A stretch of 64,000 nt of DNA from Heterohyrax brucei (Eukaryota > Chordata > Mammalia > Hyracoidea > Procaviidae). The notes under the pieces were generated by a model, which was not told the origin of the DNA, made no database searches, and worked only from the letters and a program-made list of their open reading frames with translations. Below are positions 1 through 11,975 of this stretch, one piece after another. Every line of letters starts with the position of its first letter. Within the stretch, counting starts at the first letter, position 1. A program made the position numbers and the translations under genes. The stretch is taken from assembly GCA_028571685.1 (NCBI GenBank), contig CM053146.1:113311431-113375430 (forward strand), written 5' to 3'.

Positions 1-917
1 TGCACCTGCTGGAAGTCTTCAGCTAACCTCTCTAAAACACACTGAGTTTTCTCTCTGAGGATAAGCTACCTCTCTTCTTGGTTTACCTATTAACAGCTAT
101 GCGTTACTGTCTCAGAAGAGAAAATGAAATGTAAGACAAAATGGAGACTGAGCTATGAGGTTGATCTCTTCTGAGAACCTGATTTCTTTAAAATATACAA
201 TTTTCTGTACTGCAAGAAGGTAAGCCTTTAATTGCAAATGTTAAACAAGGTCATTTAACACTTTCATGAAGACTGATTAAACTATTTAGTAATTATCTTA
301 AATACAGCTCTCAGTCTGATCTTTGGAGTCAGTTTCACAAAACAGATTGAATTCTTCAAAAAACAGAATCCTCAGAGCAAAACAGTTGCATTGGTGGTTG
401 TACTAGTTTATCCAGATTGTTTGACTCAAAGTGGCTCCAGGAACCAGTTTTTATCTTTTTCTTACCTCCTCTAAGCTCAGAGTTCAAAAGAATACTGAAA
501 GGCAGTAGCCTGTGTGGATTATCCAGCTGACATAAAAGCCATAAATGTATATTCCAGAATTACACACAATTCTTTCACAGTTCCCTCTTTTGGATCATGA
601 TTCTACTATAGAATCTGTGATAAAAAAATGCTTAGTAAGTGGTAATTGAACAGTATCTGTTTCTTAAGATCCCAGGCACCATACAGTGAACTAGGAAGTA
701 GAATAGAAACACTAACAATATTAGGCCAATGTCTGAAATAACCAATGAAACTATGACCCTAAGTTCTTTGAATGAGGATGCAAATCTCATGAGGTGTTTG
801 TTTATGCATAAGCAGCATCAGTAATTGTTTTCCTTGTGCCTCAGCAGCAACTGCATTCTGAAACACCTCAGTTTGTGTACTAACATAAATGCAGCCATAA
901 TCATCTATTAAGGCATA
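1..917. other. Intergenic sequence, no recognised feature
   Basis: AT-rich mammalian intergenic DNA. No exon, SINE or LINE could be recognised here by eye. Confidence 0.5.
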
Positions 918-1899
918 AACTGTTTTTTATTATCATTATTATGATTAAGTCAAAGTATACAATCCAAATCAATTTTAAATGCCTGCCTATCTGCAACTCC
1001 ATCTGCTCTCCTCACCCTGTGACAGCACATTCCTTTTTCTCACTCTGTACTTCTAGTATCATCTTAAAGAGCACCTGTCTTCTCCTTTCCACCCTCTTCT
1101 CTCCTATCTAGAAAGAAGCCAGTTGGACAGCCTCCGATAAATGTATAAAACCGTAAATTACACACACCACATGCTCACACTGTGCCCGTGAGTCTGGTGT
1201 AGTCGACCTCAGTACTGGTTTCAGATCAGGGCCAGCAGCAAGTCTAGAAGCCATGTTCTCAGGGGACCCTCCAGGCTCTCAGGTCATCACTTCTGGTCTT
1301 TCAGTAGAGTTCTTAAACCACGCATCTGGTTTTCTTATGCTACATCAGGAACTCTACATTGTGTCCCCTATCATGGCTGCCTTTGGTGGTGGTTGGGCAC
1401 CATCTGGTTCTTCTGGTCTCATGCTGATGCAGTCTCCCATTCATATGATTATTTCTCTCTCCTGGGCTCATTTTTCCTGGTGTCTTTGATATTCTTTGTT
1501 ATCATCTGCTCCAGATGGGTTGGGACCATTTCGTGTTCCTAAGATGGCAGCTCACCAGCTTTTAAGACCCCAGAAGCCACTCACCATTATGGGGTGCAGA
1601 AGAATCTCTTAGTAAAAGACTATTTATGCCAATTGACCGTGAAGTCCCCGGAAAACATGGTCCCTAAACCTCTGTCCTTGCTGCTCTATCCTTTGAAGTG
1701 TTGGGTTGAGTTTAAAAAACTTTCCAGTTTATGGTGTAATCCAGTCATGCTGACCTGCACTCTACTGCATGCTGTCACTCCCATCACATAACAAAATTCC
1801 TATTGACTGTCTAATCTGTGAACATCCCTCTCCATCCCTCTCCACCTTTGTAGTCATCAAAGGGTCTTTTCTTCTGTACACAAGTCCATTTTTAAGTCC

Positions 1900-4800
1900 T
1901 CTTAGCAGAGGTCTCATACAATACTTATCCTTTTGGAGCTGACTGAATTCACTACATGTGTGTTCTAGCTGAAACCAGCTTATGAGAGGTTCCTAAAATC
2001 ATTATTGCCCTTTATCATTGCATAGTGTTCCATTGTGTAGAGATATCATAGTTGTTTATCCATTCATCTGTCAATCGACACCTAGGTTGATTCTGTCTTT
2101 TTGCTGTTGTGGATAGTACTGCAATAAACACTCATGTTCATGTATCTGTTTGCATGACCACCTTTATTTCTGTAGGATATATCTTGAGCAGTAGGATTGC
2201 TGGATCATATGGTATTTCTACTTCTAACTTTTTAAGGAGGTGTCAAATTGCTTTCATTATTGCCAACTTTGTTGGGGTGAGATGGTATCTCATTGTAGTT
2301 TTTGATGTAGATTTCTCTAAGAGCTAGTGATCATGAGCAGTTCGTTATGAGCCTTTTGCCTGCCTGGATGTCTTCTTTGGTGAAGTGTCTGTCCATTTCT
2401 TTGACCATTGCTTAATTGGGGTCTTTACCTTTTTGCTGGTGGTATTTTGCAGAACCTTGTAGATTATGGAGATCAGATGTTGATCTGACACGTAGTTGCC
2501 AAATATTTTTTCCCGTTCTGTTTCTAGTCCTTTAACTCTCTTGATAAAGTCTTTGGGTGAACTTAAGTGTTTGATTTTTAGTAGTTTCCATTTATCTGTT
2601 TTCTCTTCTGTTGTCTGTGCGTTGTTCATCAGATTTTGCAGTCTGTCTAAGTTATGCGTTAGAACTTCCGCTGTTGTCTCTATTTTTTCTTGCATTATCT
2701 TTGTCATTTTAGGTTTGACATTTAGGTCTTTCATCCCTTTTGAGTTAGTTTTTGTGTACAGGGGTGAGACATGGACCTTGTTTCAGTTTTTTTGCAGATG
2801 GATATCCAATTTTTTCAACATCATTTGTTAAAGAGACTGCGTTTACCCCAGTTTACAACCTTCGGGTCTTTGTCAAATATCAACTATTCATAAGAGGATA
2901 GTGATATTTCTGGGGTCTCTATTCTCTTCCATTGGCCTAGATGTCTCTTTTGGTGCCAGTACCAGGCTGTTTTGACTACTGTGGCAGTCTAGTAAGTTCT
3001 AAGGTTGGGTAGTGTGACTCCTCCTACTGTGTTCCTCTTCTTTAATAAGGATTTACTTGTGCTGGGTTTCTTCCCTTTCAGAAAAAAGTTGGTAATTTGT
3101 TTCTTCATCTCATTAAAAAATGGCACTGGAATTTGTATTGGGATCGCATTGTATACATAGATTGCTTTGGGCAAAATAGACATTGTCACAATGTTAAGTC
3201 TTCCTATCCATCAGTAAGGTAGACTTCTCCACTTCTGTAAAACTCTTGGTTTCTTGCAGCAGGTTCTTGTAGTGTTCTTGGTATAGGTCTTTTATTTCTC
3301 TAGCCAAGCCAAGTGCAGTCGAGTCGGATCTGACTCATGGTTAGATTTATTCTCAAGTATATGATCTTCTTGAGGGCTATTGTAAATGATATTGGTGTGG
3401 TGATTTCCTCTTCAATGATCTCTTTGTATGTGGAAAGGAATCCTATCAATTTACTTATGTGTGTTTTGTATACTGATACTTTGCTGAATTCTTCTATTAG
3501 TTCCAGTAGTTTATGTATTGATTCTTTAGGGTTCTCTGCGTGTATAATCTTATCATTTGCAAACAAAGATATTTTTACTTTTTCTTTGCTGATGCAGATG
3601 CCCTTTATTTCTCTGTCTTGTCTATTTGCTCTGGCCAGAACCTTTAACACAATGTTGAATAGAAGTGGTGACAGTGGCCCAATTTATGTTTTCAAGGGGA
3701 ATTCTTTCAGAATCTCTCCATTTAGGGTGGTGTAGGCAGTTGGCTTTATGTAGATGACCCTTTTTGTGTTGAGGAATTTCCCCTCTATTCCTATTTTGCT
3801 GAGAGTTTTTAGTTGAAGGGGTGATGGACTTTCTCAAATGCCTTTTCTATACCAATTGACAAAATCAGGTGATTCTTATCCTTTGTGTTATTTATGTGGT
3901 TGATCACACGAATTGTTTTTCTGGTGTTGAACCAGCCCTGCATCCCTGGTGTGAATCCAAATTGGTCATGATGAATTATTATTATTTTTTTTGATATATT
4001 GTTGAATTCTATTGGCTAGGATTTTGTTGAAGACTTTTGCGTCTAGGTTCACGAATGATATTGGTCTGTAGTTTTCTTTTGGGGGATAATTTTTCCCTGC
4101 CTTTAGTAGCAGGGTTATGCTGGCTTCATAGAATAAATCTGGGAATATTCCATCCTTTTGTATGTTGTGGAATAGCCTCAGTTATATTCTGATTAACTCT
4201 TCTCTCAAAGGTTTGTAGAATTATCCATTGAAGCCATCTGGGCCAGGACTTTTCATGGTTGGTAGTTTTTTTAAATTACTTTTTCAATCTGCTTCCTTTG
4301 TGATGGGTTTATTAAATTGTTCTGCTTCTCCTTGTGGTGATTTTTGTAGCTGATGTGAGTCTAGAAAATTATCCATTTCCTCTAGGTTTTCCAATCTGTT
4401 AGAGGACAATTTTTTGTGGTATGCTGTTATGATACTTTTAATTTTGGCTTAGTTTGTTGTGACATCTCCTATCTTATTTCTTATTTGGCATTTGTTTCTT
4501 CTGTTTTTTTTTTGTAAGTTTAGGCAATGGTTTATCAACTTTGTTGATCTTTTCCAAGAAAACAGCTTTTGGTTTTGTTAATTCTTTCAATTGTTTTTCT
4601 ATTCTCTAATTTATTTAGTTCTGCTCTAATTTTTACTATCTGTTTTCTTCTGGTGTCCGAAGGGTTCTTTTGTTGTTCTCTTTCTGTTTGTTCAAGTTGC
4701 AGTGTTAATTCTTTCATTTGGGCCCTTTCTTCATTCTGGATATGTGTATTTATAGAGGTAAATTGACCTCTGAACACTGCTTTTGCCATATCCTATAGAT

Positions 4801-5700
4801 TCTGGGAGGATGTATTTTCATTCTCATTTGATTCCATGCGTTTCTTTAGTGTATTTTTGATTTCTTCTATAGCCTGTGGATTTTTGAGCAAGGTGTTGTT
4901 TGCTTTCCATGAGTTCAAATTTCTACCCATTTTTTTTTCTGCTTTCAATTTCAACTTTTATGGTTTTATGGTCCAAGAAGATGCTTTGCAATATTTCAAT
5001 GGTTTGGATTTCTTTGAGACTTACTTCATGACCTAATAAGTGGTCTATTCCAGAGTATGTTTCATGTACATTTGAAAAGAAAGTGTACCTATGTGTTGTT
5101 GGGTAAAAGTTTTGTATATGTTGATGAGGTCTAGTTGGTTGATCGTCTCAATAAGATCTCCTATATCTTTATTGAGGTTTTTTTCTGGGAGTGTTGAAGT
5201 CTACTTTTATTGCGGAGTGATCTATGTCATTTTTCGATGTTGTCAGCACTTGTTCAATGTATTTAGATGCTCTGATATTGGGTGCCTAAAAATTTAATAT
5301 TGTCATATTCTGCTTATGTGTTGACACTTTAAGCAATAAATAGTGACCATTCTTGTCCTCAGTGGTGGATTTTATATTAAAATCTATTTTATCTGAGATT
5401 AGTATTGCCACTCCCACTCTTCTCCGCATGTTGTTAGCTTGGTATATATTTTTCTATCCTTTGATTTGCAGTTCATTTATATCTTTGAGTCTAAGTTGTT
5501 TCTTGTAAGCAGCATACAGATGGATCATGTTTTTTGATCCAAGCTATTACTGTCTGACTCTTTATTGGAGCATTTAATCTATTTACATTCAGTACAATTA
5601 TTGGTGTTTAGTGTTGTCATTTTGATGCCTTTGTTTTTGTGTTGTTGAAATTTTATTTGTTCCACTTGATATTCTGTTCTGGGTCTTTTTTTGTTGTGGG
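1900..5700 (-). pseudogene. L1 ORF2 remnant (endonuclease / reverse transcriptase)
   Basis: This is the decayed minus-strand ORF2 of the L1 above. Recognisable pieces, from N to C terminus, are the coiled linker at 4535-4789 (QLEQTEREQQKNPSD region), reverse-transcriptase pieces at 3300-3837 (a degraded FADDM-like motif appears as LFANDKII) and the C-terminal domain at 3189-2345. The reading frame is broken many times, so no functional protein is expected. The edges are approximate. Confidence 0.8.
3302..3340 (-). repeat. Ultra-short AfroSINE 3'-end remnant inside L1
   Basis: A 39-bp insert interrupts the L1 ORF2 text. It starts AGCCAAGCCAAGTGC and carries GTCGAGTCGGATC, the antisense of an AfroSINE tail. 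The same core recurs at 50019-50094 and 50301-50337. Confidence 0.7.
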
Positions 5701-5869
5701 TTTTCATACTTCTCAGTGTTGGTTTGTGCCTGTTGAGACTTCTGTATTATGTTTCTTATTTTGATGTGTAGTATCATTAGTTTCCTTTGTGGTCACCTGT
5801 TGGATCCCCCTTCGTGTTCTAAGTGCAAACTCATCTTTAGCTTCTGTGTATCTCCTTAACTTCCTCTCC

Positions 5870-6735
5870 ATCTGAAAGGGCTATAACTACTGTAATATAT
5901 CCGTCTCCATCACGTGATGAGGTCATAGTTTACATGTTAAGATCTGTTTCCCTAATTGTAATATTTTTAGATTTGTGATTTCCCTGGATGCTGTGTCCTG
6001 CATTGCATCCTTGAGTATACATCTGATGTTATTGATTTTCTAAACAAATAACTTCTTTCAGTATTTCTTGTAGTTTTAGTTTGGTTTGGTTTTCGCAAAG
6101 TCTCTAAGCTTCTGTTTATCTGAGAATGTCTTAATTGTACCATCATATTTGAGAGACAGTTTTGCAGGAAATGTAATTCCTGGTTGGAAAGTTTTCTCTT
6201 TCAAGGCTTTGTATGCCTCATTCCACTACCTTCTTGCCAATATGGTTTCTGCCAGAGGATAGCCTACAGGGATTTCCTTTGTGTGTTAGTTTTGCTTTAA
6301 GTCTTGCTATCTTTAAGATCCTCTCTTTCTGTTTCATTCTATTAAGCTTGATTATAATATTTCTTGATGTCTTTCTTTTGTGGAGATTGATAAGCATCTT
6401 GAATATCTGTGTTCTTTTCTTTCATGATGTCAAGAACTTTTCTGTCAGCAACTCTTCAACAACTTTCTCCATATTTTCTGCAATCCCTCCCTGTTCAGGA
6501 ATTTCAATTATATATAAACTATTCCTCTTGATAGAATCCCACATGCTTCTGAAAACTTCTTCACTTTTCTTGTTTCTTTTATCTGATTTCACCTCACAAA
6601 TGTTGGTGTCAGTTGCTTTATTTTCAGTCCTGCTAATTCTGCATTCTATTTCCTTGATCCCACTCTTTTGGCTCTTCATTGATCTGTCTAACTCTATAAT
6701 TTTATTATTGATCTTCTGGATTTCAGGTCATTGAT
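5870..6735 (-). pseudogene. L1 ORF1 remnant (RNA-binding protein)
   Basis: Minus-strand text at 6422-6679 (KSGIKEIECRIS, then FRSMWDSIKRNSLYIIEIPEQ) matches the coiled-coil to RRM transition of mammalian L1 ORF1p, where the usual text is of the type IEDQLNEIK, then IWDYVKRPNLRLIGVPE. It lies between the 5' UTR monomers and ORF2, as expected. Only a piece of the frame is open. Confidence 0.75.
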
Positions 6736-7030
6736 GTTCTAGCATTTCATGTAGCTTGCTTAATTTTTCATGTTGTTCTGCTGCACTTTGTTTACTCTCT
6801 AGAAGTGTTTACATAATTCTTTTGTATTCTACCTGTGATAATTTCAAAAAGATTTATTTACCTGGGAAGCTTTTTTATTCTTTATTGTGGGGGGTTTTCC
6901 AGAGCCATAGTGGTCTGCTTCTTCAAATGGTTAGATTTTGATTGTTGTCTTGTGCCATCAAAAAGCTGTTCAGCTTCTCCAGCATTACACCAACAGAAGC
7001 TATGGAACAGATTTAAGAAGAGAGTGAGTA

Positions 7031-8060
7031 AGGGCACTCCTAGACTTGGCTGTCAGCCACTGCTGCATTCTCTAGGTGTAGCTGACTTATGTGCAGCTTC
7101 TCTGGTAATAGAGATGCTGTCAAGCCTTGCAATGCTGCTCAGCTTTGTGGTTGGCCCCAGCTGTGTCCTCAGGGGTGGCAGTCCCCACCTCCTGGCTGAT
7201 AAAGATTGTGACCTATTTGTGCTCACTCTCCACTGTCACATGAGTTGACACTATGGTGTAGTTCAGGTAAGGCAGGAGAGAAGGATGCCACCACACTCAG
7301 CCACCAGAGTCTGCTGCATTCTCTAGATATGCTTATCTTAAAACTGCTTTTCTGCTAAGAAGGCCACTGTCCAGCAGCAGCTGAAAGCAGCCAGGCCATC
7401 AGGGGTGGCAGGCTCCACCTCCTGGCTAAGAATGATGGCTCCCTACTTTGGAGTCTCTTGGAGCCATCAGCAGACACTATGATGTGGCTCAAAGAAGGTG
7501 GGAGTTAAGGCACTGCTACACTTGGCGCCTGCCACCACTACGTTCTCTAGGTATGATTGTCTAAAAAACAACTTTTCTGCTCAGAGAAGCACTATCCAGA
7601 CAGGCACTGTTGCTCAGCATGGGAGCTGGTCCCAGCCGAGCCCTCAGGCACAGCTGACTCTCCCTCTCAGATGACAAAGGTCGTCTGCCTGAGCCACCTC
7701 CCCTGCAGTGAGTCGGCAATATCTACGGTATATCTCAGAGAAGGGAAGGGGGAGGGGCACTGGTACTCTTGTTTGCCAGCTGCTGCTTGGTTCCTTAGAT
7801 GTGAGCATCCCAAGAATCTCCTCTCTGCTGCAGGAGATGATTGATGTTTACTTCAGCACTGCAGCTTAGTGTAGCAGCTGGCCCCTACCAGGCTCTCAGA
7901 CTTGGCAATCCGAGTCCCAATCTCTTGGTTAACAACAAAGGCATCCATACCTGTAAAATTCTCAGCCACTGTATTAGCAGAAGCAGTACTCACTGTGCGA
8001 CTCTCTTGTCTCTGATGAAGGTAGTTTTCTGCTTCCTGTCATCCAGTATGATCTCACAAC
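7031..8060 (-). repeat. Tandem monomers in the L1 5' UTR
   Basis: Four related blocks follow one another. The anchor text CTGCATTCTCTAGG and its variants fall at about 7063, 7314, 7538 and 7786, giving spacings of about 251, 224 and 248 bp. Each anchor is followed by blocks of the type GCAGCTTCTCTGCT, TGGCCCCAGC, CCTCAGGGGTGGCAG and CACCTCCTGGCTGA. The arrangement resembles the monomeric promoters of mouse L1 families. The last unit, nearest the element's 5' end, is the most divergent. Confidence 0.75.
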
Positions 8061-8187
8061 CCTATGCCTAGTCTTGGGGCTCTCAGAATGTCCACACTGC
8101 TCTGTTCAATTATTTTTCTAGGCCTTGGTTGTCAGAGGGTATTGGGGAAATGTGTAACTAGTCTGCCTTCTTGGCCGTGCCCCTAAC

Positions 8188-10660
8188 TATTTCTTTATAG
8201 AACGCCAAGGAAAGCTAATTGTATTGTAATTTATAAAATCATAACTCAAGTTACAGACACTTCTCTGATTCATAATCATAATTTCATTATAAATATCATT
8301 AGTTACAACACTGCTAAGTTTAACAATAGAGATTTCTAATTTGAGAGTTACAGTGTACAAACCCATTAATTAAATAATTTAAGAGCCTGGAAAATGTGTT
8401 TTTATATCCAGAAAGCAGGAATTTAAAACATCATCAGTATTCCCACATAAAACACACAGTATCTTTTCATTTACTCTGTCTTATGTAGTTATTTTCCGTT
8501 TCACTTGATTATGGATCAGCTGCAGTCTCCAAGTCTGTTAGTTTCTGCATACAAGTTGTGGAAATCTTGATTAACTGTTGTTTTCACAAGTCTAATGTAT
8601 TCCATCTTTTTGCTGAGCTAGTCTAGTCGTATGTTTTTAGAAAATCAGCAGAGTAAAAACTTAACTGTAAATGACAAAACTTAATATGGCTACTATTAGT
8701 TCATAAAAATGAACATTCATAATAGTGAAAAGACTTGATAGAAATTAAGTACAAGCAAAATGTAGGGGTCAAATAAAATCAAATCTGTTTATAAACTTCA
8801 GAATCATGCATAGTAATCTTGAGGCATAATACCCCATAATCAGGCTATACCAAAATTATATATCCACCAAAATTATCAAGTCTCTAAATGCCTGAATAGT
8901 ATAAAAATAACTTCATAGGCAAATAATTTGAATCCCCAGTCAAAGTATTGGCTTTGATGATGCTAGATTAAAAACACAGAGTTATAATCAAGTTAGCAAT
9001 TAAGAAATAATAAAACTATCACATAATATTATGAATTTGTTATATAATAACTAGATAAAAACATAAGAGGAAATAACGTACATAAATTTTAACCCAATGA
9101 GGATGAGGTACATCTCTTGATATTAATCCACCAAGTTCTATGTTATTTATTAAGTAAAACTTTTCAGCACTTTTCTGTTATGAAACGTATTTGTGGCTTT
9201 CCGTGAAGTTTCAGAGTTGACATGAGTTCACCACACATTAACAAGAAACAATTTGTAACTTATCTAACTAAAGATCTTAAAATAAAAACCTTAGCTGTTT
9301 CTTCTTCTTTTCCTAGTTTTTGACTCAGGAATCTTATTCTAATGAGAGTTCAAAACTTTGTCTTTGAGGGAGACTATGCCTGGCATATAAAGAATACCTT
9401 AAACCATTAACTCAGAAATAAATAAAATTTTCTTATTTTTAACAATGAAAATCCCAATTATTTGTCTTAAATGCTATCTAACATTGAAGTTCTTAAAAAT
9501 CTCATAGATTAAACCGTTAATTGTAAATCTTACAAACAAAACTTTTGACCATATCACATAATTTTTTCAATAAATCTCTTTTAATGTATCCCTCTAAACA
9601 GCGGAAATGAACTCACTCATTACAACACACACACACACACATATAAACTTAAATCATGACAAAAATATATAAACTTAAATTAAGACAAATATCTCTTAAT
9701 TCAAATATCAACAAAGGCAGTGGGTAGGGTAGGTTAAGTGAAAGGTGTTGGAAATTATTTTAAGCCTATGAATAAAATAGTTTGCTTAAACATTCTAAAT
9801 TTTCATTCAGCTTTTACTATGTCTCTTCTTTCTCCCAATCTAATTTTAACCCTTAATGTTTCCATCAATCGGTTTTGGAAATCACAAAGTCTCCACTCAG
9901 TTGGCCAATTCATTGAAAGAGATATAACCTTTAATCTCTTGTTAGGTTTAGAATGTTATTTTTTAGGGGAGTGCATTTCAGATGTGTCTCAAAGTCCCCT
10001 GACAATAGAGAGAACTTGTTTACCATTTCTTTAAGTTTGAGATTCACTCTATTTCTGATGAGTATAGTAAAGTGGCAGTACTTCTTATCTTTTGTCCTAA
10101 AAATGTTTCCACCTATTTGGAAAGGGTCTTCCAAATCTTCCCTGGAGCTGTATGACCTTGGAGACTTGGAAATGGGGAGGCCTGATCCTGTCCTGCTTTC
10201 CCTGTTTTTTAGCTCAAGGTGGAAGACAAGATTAGGTCATTTAAATTTACATAGGCATTTTGAAGGGCAAAAGATAACTTCTTTCCCTTTTACTGTGCTG
10301 AAGTTGTCACTTCTACTTTAAGACAAAACTATCCTTTTTATTCTGGAATCTCCAGCTAAGTGCTGTAAGTTAGTCCTTTCAGCCTAGTGACAGTGTATTT
10401 CCCAGTCTACTTGAAATTCTACTTTCTTTATCAGTCTCGATTAGCTTGGCCAAGACTCTCCCCAACTGACTCTGATTCTGATTCAGAAAAGCATTTCTTT
10501 AAAATGATTTGGGCATGAAAAATCTCTTCAAACCAGCAAGCAGAACTGGTTGTCAGTGTCAAAGAATTTAAAACAGAAGTAGTCTACAATTAAACCAGAT
10601 AGGTGTGCTCTGAAAGTAAATCATACACACTAGTGATGACTGGACAAGACCCACAAGGCA
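8188..10660. other. AT-rich intergenic stretch, unclassified
   Basis: Strongly AT-rich, with scattered stops in all frames. Apart from a short CA run near 9625-9641, no repeat family or exon was recognised. Confidence 0.5.
9625..9641. repeat. (CA)n microsatellite, short
   Basis: An uninterrupted run of about eight CA dinucleotides. Confidence 0.85.
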
Positions 10661-10669
10661 CATAGACAC

Positions 10670-10952
10670 ACAAGTATCACTTGAAATCCCAAGGGAATTC
10701 AGGTACATTCAGCTGTCTCGATGTCCCAGAAAAATCACATGAGCTTGATGGAAGTGTTCTTGGCCATGAATATCCAGGTATTCTTGGCACCTTCAATCTT
10801 CCAGACAATCACATGAGATTGATGGAGGTATGTATGGCCACCTCAGTCCCTCAGACACTTGCATGAGCTTGACTTAGATGCTCTTGGTCACCTCAAACTC
10901 CCAATCAATCACTTAGATTGATGGAGGTGTTCTTGGCTACCTCAACCGCCCA
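10670..10952. repeat. ~50-bp tandem repeat (minisatellite)
   Basis: At least four units of the pattern AATCACATGAGCTTGATGG ... TGTTCTTGG ... CCACCTCA are visible. The TCACATGAG-like anchors fall at about 10735, 10811, 10860 and 10909. A half unit sits at about 10777-10800 and a weaker first unit at about 10670-10722. The repeat lies 355-650 nt downstream of the Lys-type primer-binding site in ERV orientation, so it is probably part of the ERVK-like element's leader. Confidence 0.75.
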
Positions 10953-11327
10953 GGTACCCTTAGGATCACTCACACACAGACTCTAGAGTTGCCAATTGTA
11001 TGTACCTCATTACAATTCTACACATGAGGTCAATCACCCAAGGTGTTGCTTCCCCCGGAAACCAAGGGACTCTAACACTATTCACCCTGTTCCTGTGGCA
11101 CCCAGGGAGAGGATTGTGGACTCAGGGATCTCATCCAAGTATTGCTTATGTATTCACCTCTTTTATGGCACAACAGAGACTAGCGACACCACAACCAGCC
11201 CTGGACTTTCTCAGCAGCTTGATTTAGAGATCAAAGGGTCTCCAGTAGCAGTCTGCTGTGGAGTTGATGTGAAGGCTGGGCCTGCCCTCATGTCACAAAT
11301 GGCGAGGCCCCACATTGGCTGCCAAAT
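10953..11327 (-). mobile_element. ERVK-like fossil: internal leader next to the 5' LTR
   Basis: This is the minus-strand continuation of the LTR at 11328-11855. It starts with a primer-binding site (11307-11324) and runs on to the tandem repeats at 10670-10952. No viral protein was recognised. It is an old, broken fragment. Confidence 0.5.
11307..11324 (-). promoter_or_regulatory. Putative retroviral primer-binding site, tRNA-Lys type
   Basis: On the minus strand this reads TGGCAGCCAATGTGGGGC. That is 15 of 18 identical to TGGCGCCCAACGTGGGGC, the Lys-type primer-binding site of class II (ERVK/beta-like) elements. It starts two to four bases after the inferred LTR end, as expected. Confidence 0.6.
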
Positions 11328-11855
11328 CTGTGACCACAAACCTAAGGGGAGTTCATGCCACCTGCTGCAAACAGACAATCTTTGAGACAGGGGTGAGATG
11401 AGAAGCAAGAGGATTTATTACCTACTAGTACACAGAGAGACAAAGGGAATAGTTTCTTCCAAAGCCTGCCTTCCTAAAATAGAGACTATATGAATGTTTT
11501 ATAGAAAAAGGGGATAAGATTTTGGGTCCTAGGAGTCTACAGAATTTTAACTTTTCTTTGGTGGTCACAGCAGTCATGTCCCAGATACGCTGGTATCTTA
11601 ACGAGTATTTTGGGCCCAGGATTGGTGTGGCTACCATACAAGTTCCCAGTAACAAGGCAAGTTTCTTAGTTTTTCTTTTATGGTTTTAGATTATTGTCAT
11701 TTGTTTAGCCACAGTCCTAAAGAGAGAATAGACTGGTCTTTACCCAAAGGGAAACTAAGGAAAAAAGTAGACTTATGCTTGGAGACAGAATTAAAAAACA
11801 AAATGGTGCAGGTTATGTTCAAGATGTAGCCGCTTATTTTACTCTGCCTGTTCTA
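11328..11855 (-). mobile_element. LTR of an ERVK-like element, antisense
   Basis: A block of about 530 bp is repeated, diverged, at 16685-17210. The shared landmarks, in order, are GAGTTCATGCCACC, the TTTTATGGTTTTAGATTAT block and a final TTTTACTC. On the minus strand it ends ...TGTGGTCACA directly before the Lys-type primer-binding site, which marks it as the 5' LTR. An antisense poly(A) signal (TTTATT on +) sits near 11410, about 80 bp from the LTR end. The outer end was judged from where similarity to the second copy stops. Confidence 0.6.
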
Positions 11856-11861
11856 GACTCT

Positions 11862-11975
11862 TTCCTGAAACCTGTCAACCATGGGTGACCCTGCTAGTGT
11901 TTGCAATACTAGTATCACCGCTTCCTACGTCATAGAAACACGTAAGTCACTGCGTATGACAGACAGGTGGTGATG
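11862..11975 (-). repeat. RTE LINE fragment
   Basis: CTGAAACCTGTC, ATGGGTGACCCTGCTA and the text after them match the 5'-side end of the RTE LINE at about 23236-23330, in the same antisense orientation. Similarity is moderate. Confidence 0.55.

Larger units (their letters stand above)
918..8187 (-). mobile_element. L1 (LINE-1) element, near full length, antisense
   Basis: The element reads on the minus strand, with its 5' end near 8187 and its 3' end near 918. In element order it has a 5' UTR of tandem monomers (about 8187-6840), ORF1 remnants (about 6735-5870), ORF2 remnants (about 5700-1900) and a 3' UTR (about 1900-918). Typical ORF2 C-terminal text is visible on the minus strand at 2989-3189 (MSILPKAIY, then GGVTLPNLRTY) and at 2345-2734 (LISIIYKVLQN, then KQWSKKWTDTSPKK). 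The 3' UTR is shared with truncated copies at 27930-29935, 37416-37951, 53345-54165 and 63307-63706. Many stops and frame changes interrupt both ORFs, so it is a dead copy. A 39-bp SINE remnant lies inside at 3302-3340. No clear target-site duplication was found. Confidence 0.9.

Noticed and set aside
1253-1489. Open reading frame that first looked like a separate conserved gene because similar text recurs at 28238 and 53760
   Set aside because: The recurrence is the shared L1 3' UTR in antisense, not a coding exon.
6213-6734. Open reading frame of 173 codons on the + strand
   Set aside because: It is the sense-strand shadow of the antisense L1 ORF1 region; hydrophobic low-complexity text with no domain.
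10670-10952. CRISPR-like array
   Set aside because: The repeats are contiguous ~50-bp minisatellite units without unique spacers, and the genome is mammalian.
10996-11385. Open reading frame of 129 codons possibly retroviral
   Set aside because: It lies on the strand opposite to the ERVK-like element and crosses the primer-binding site and LTR edge.
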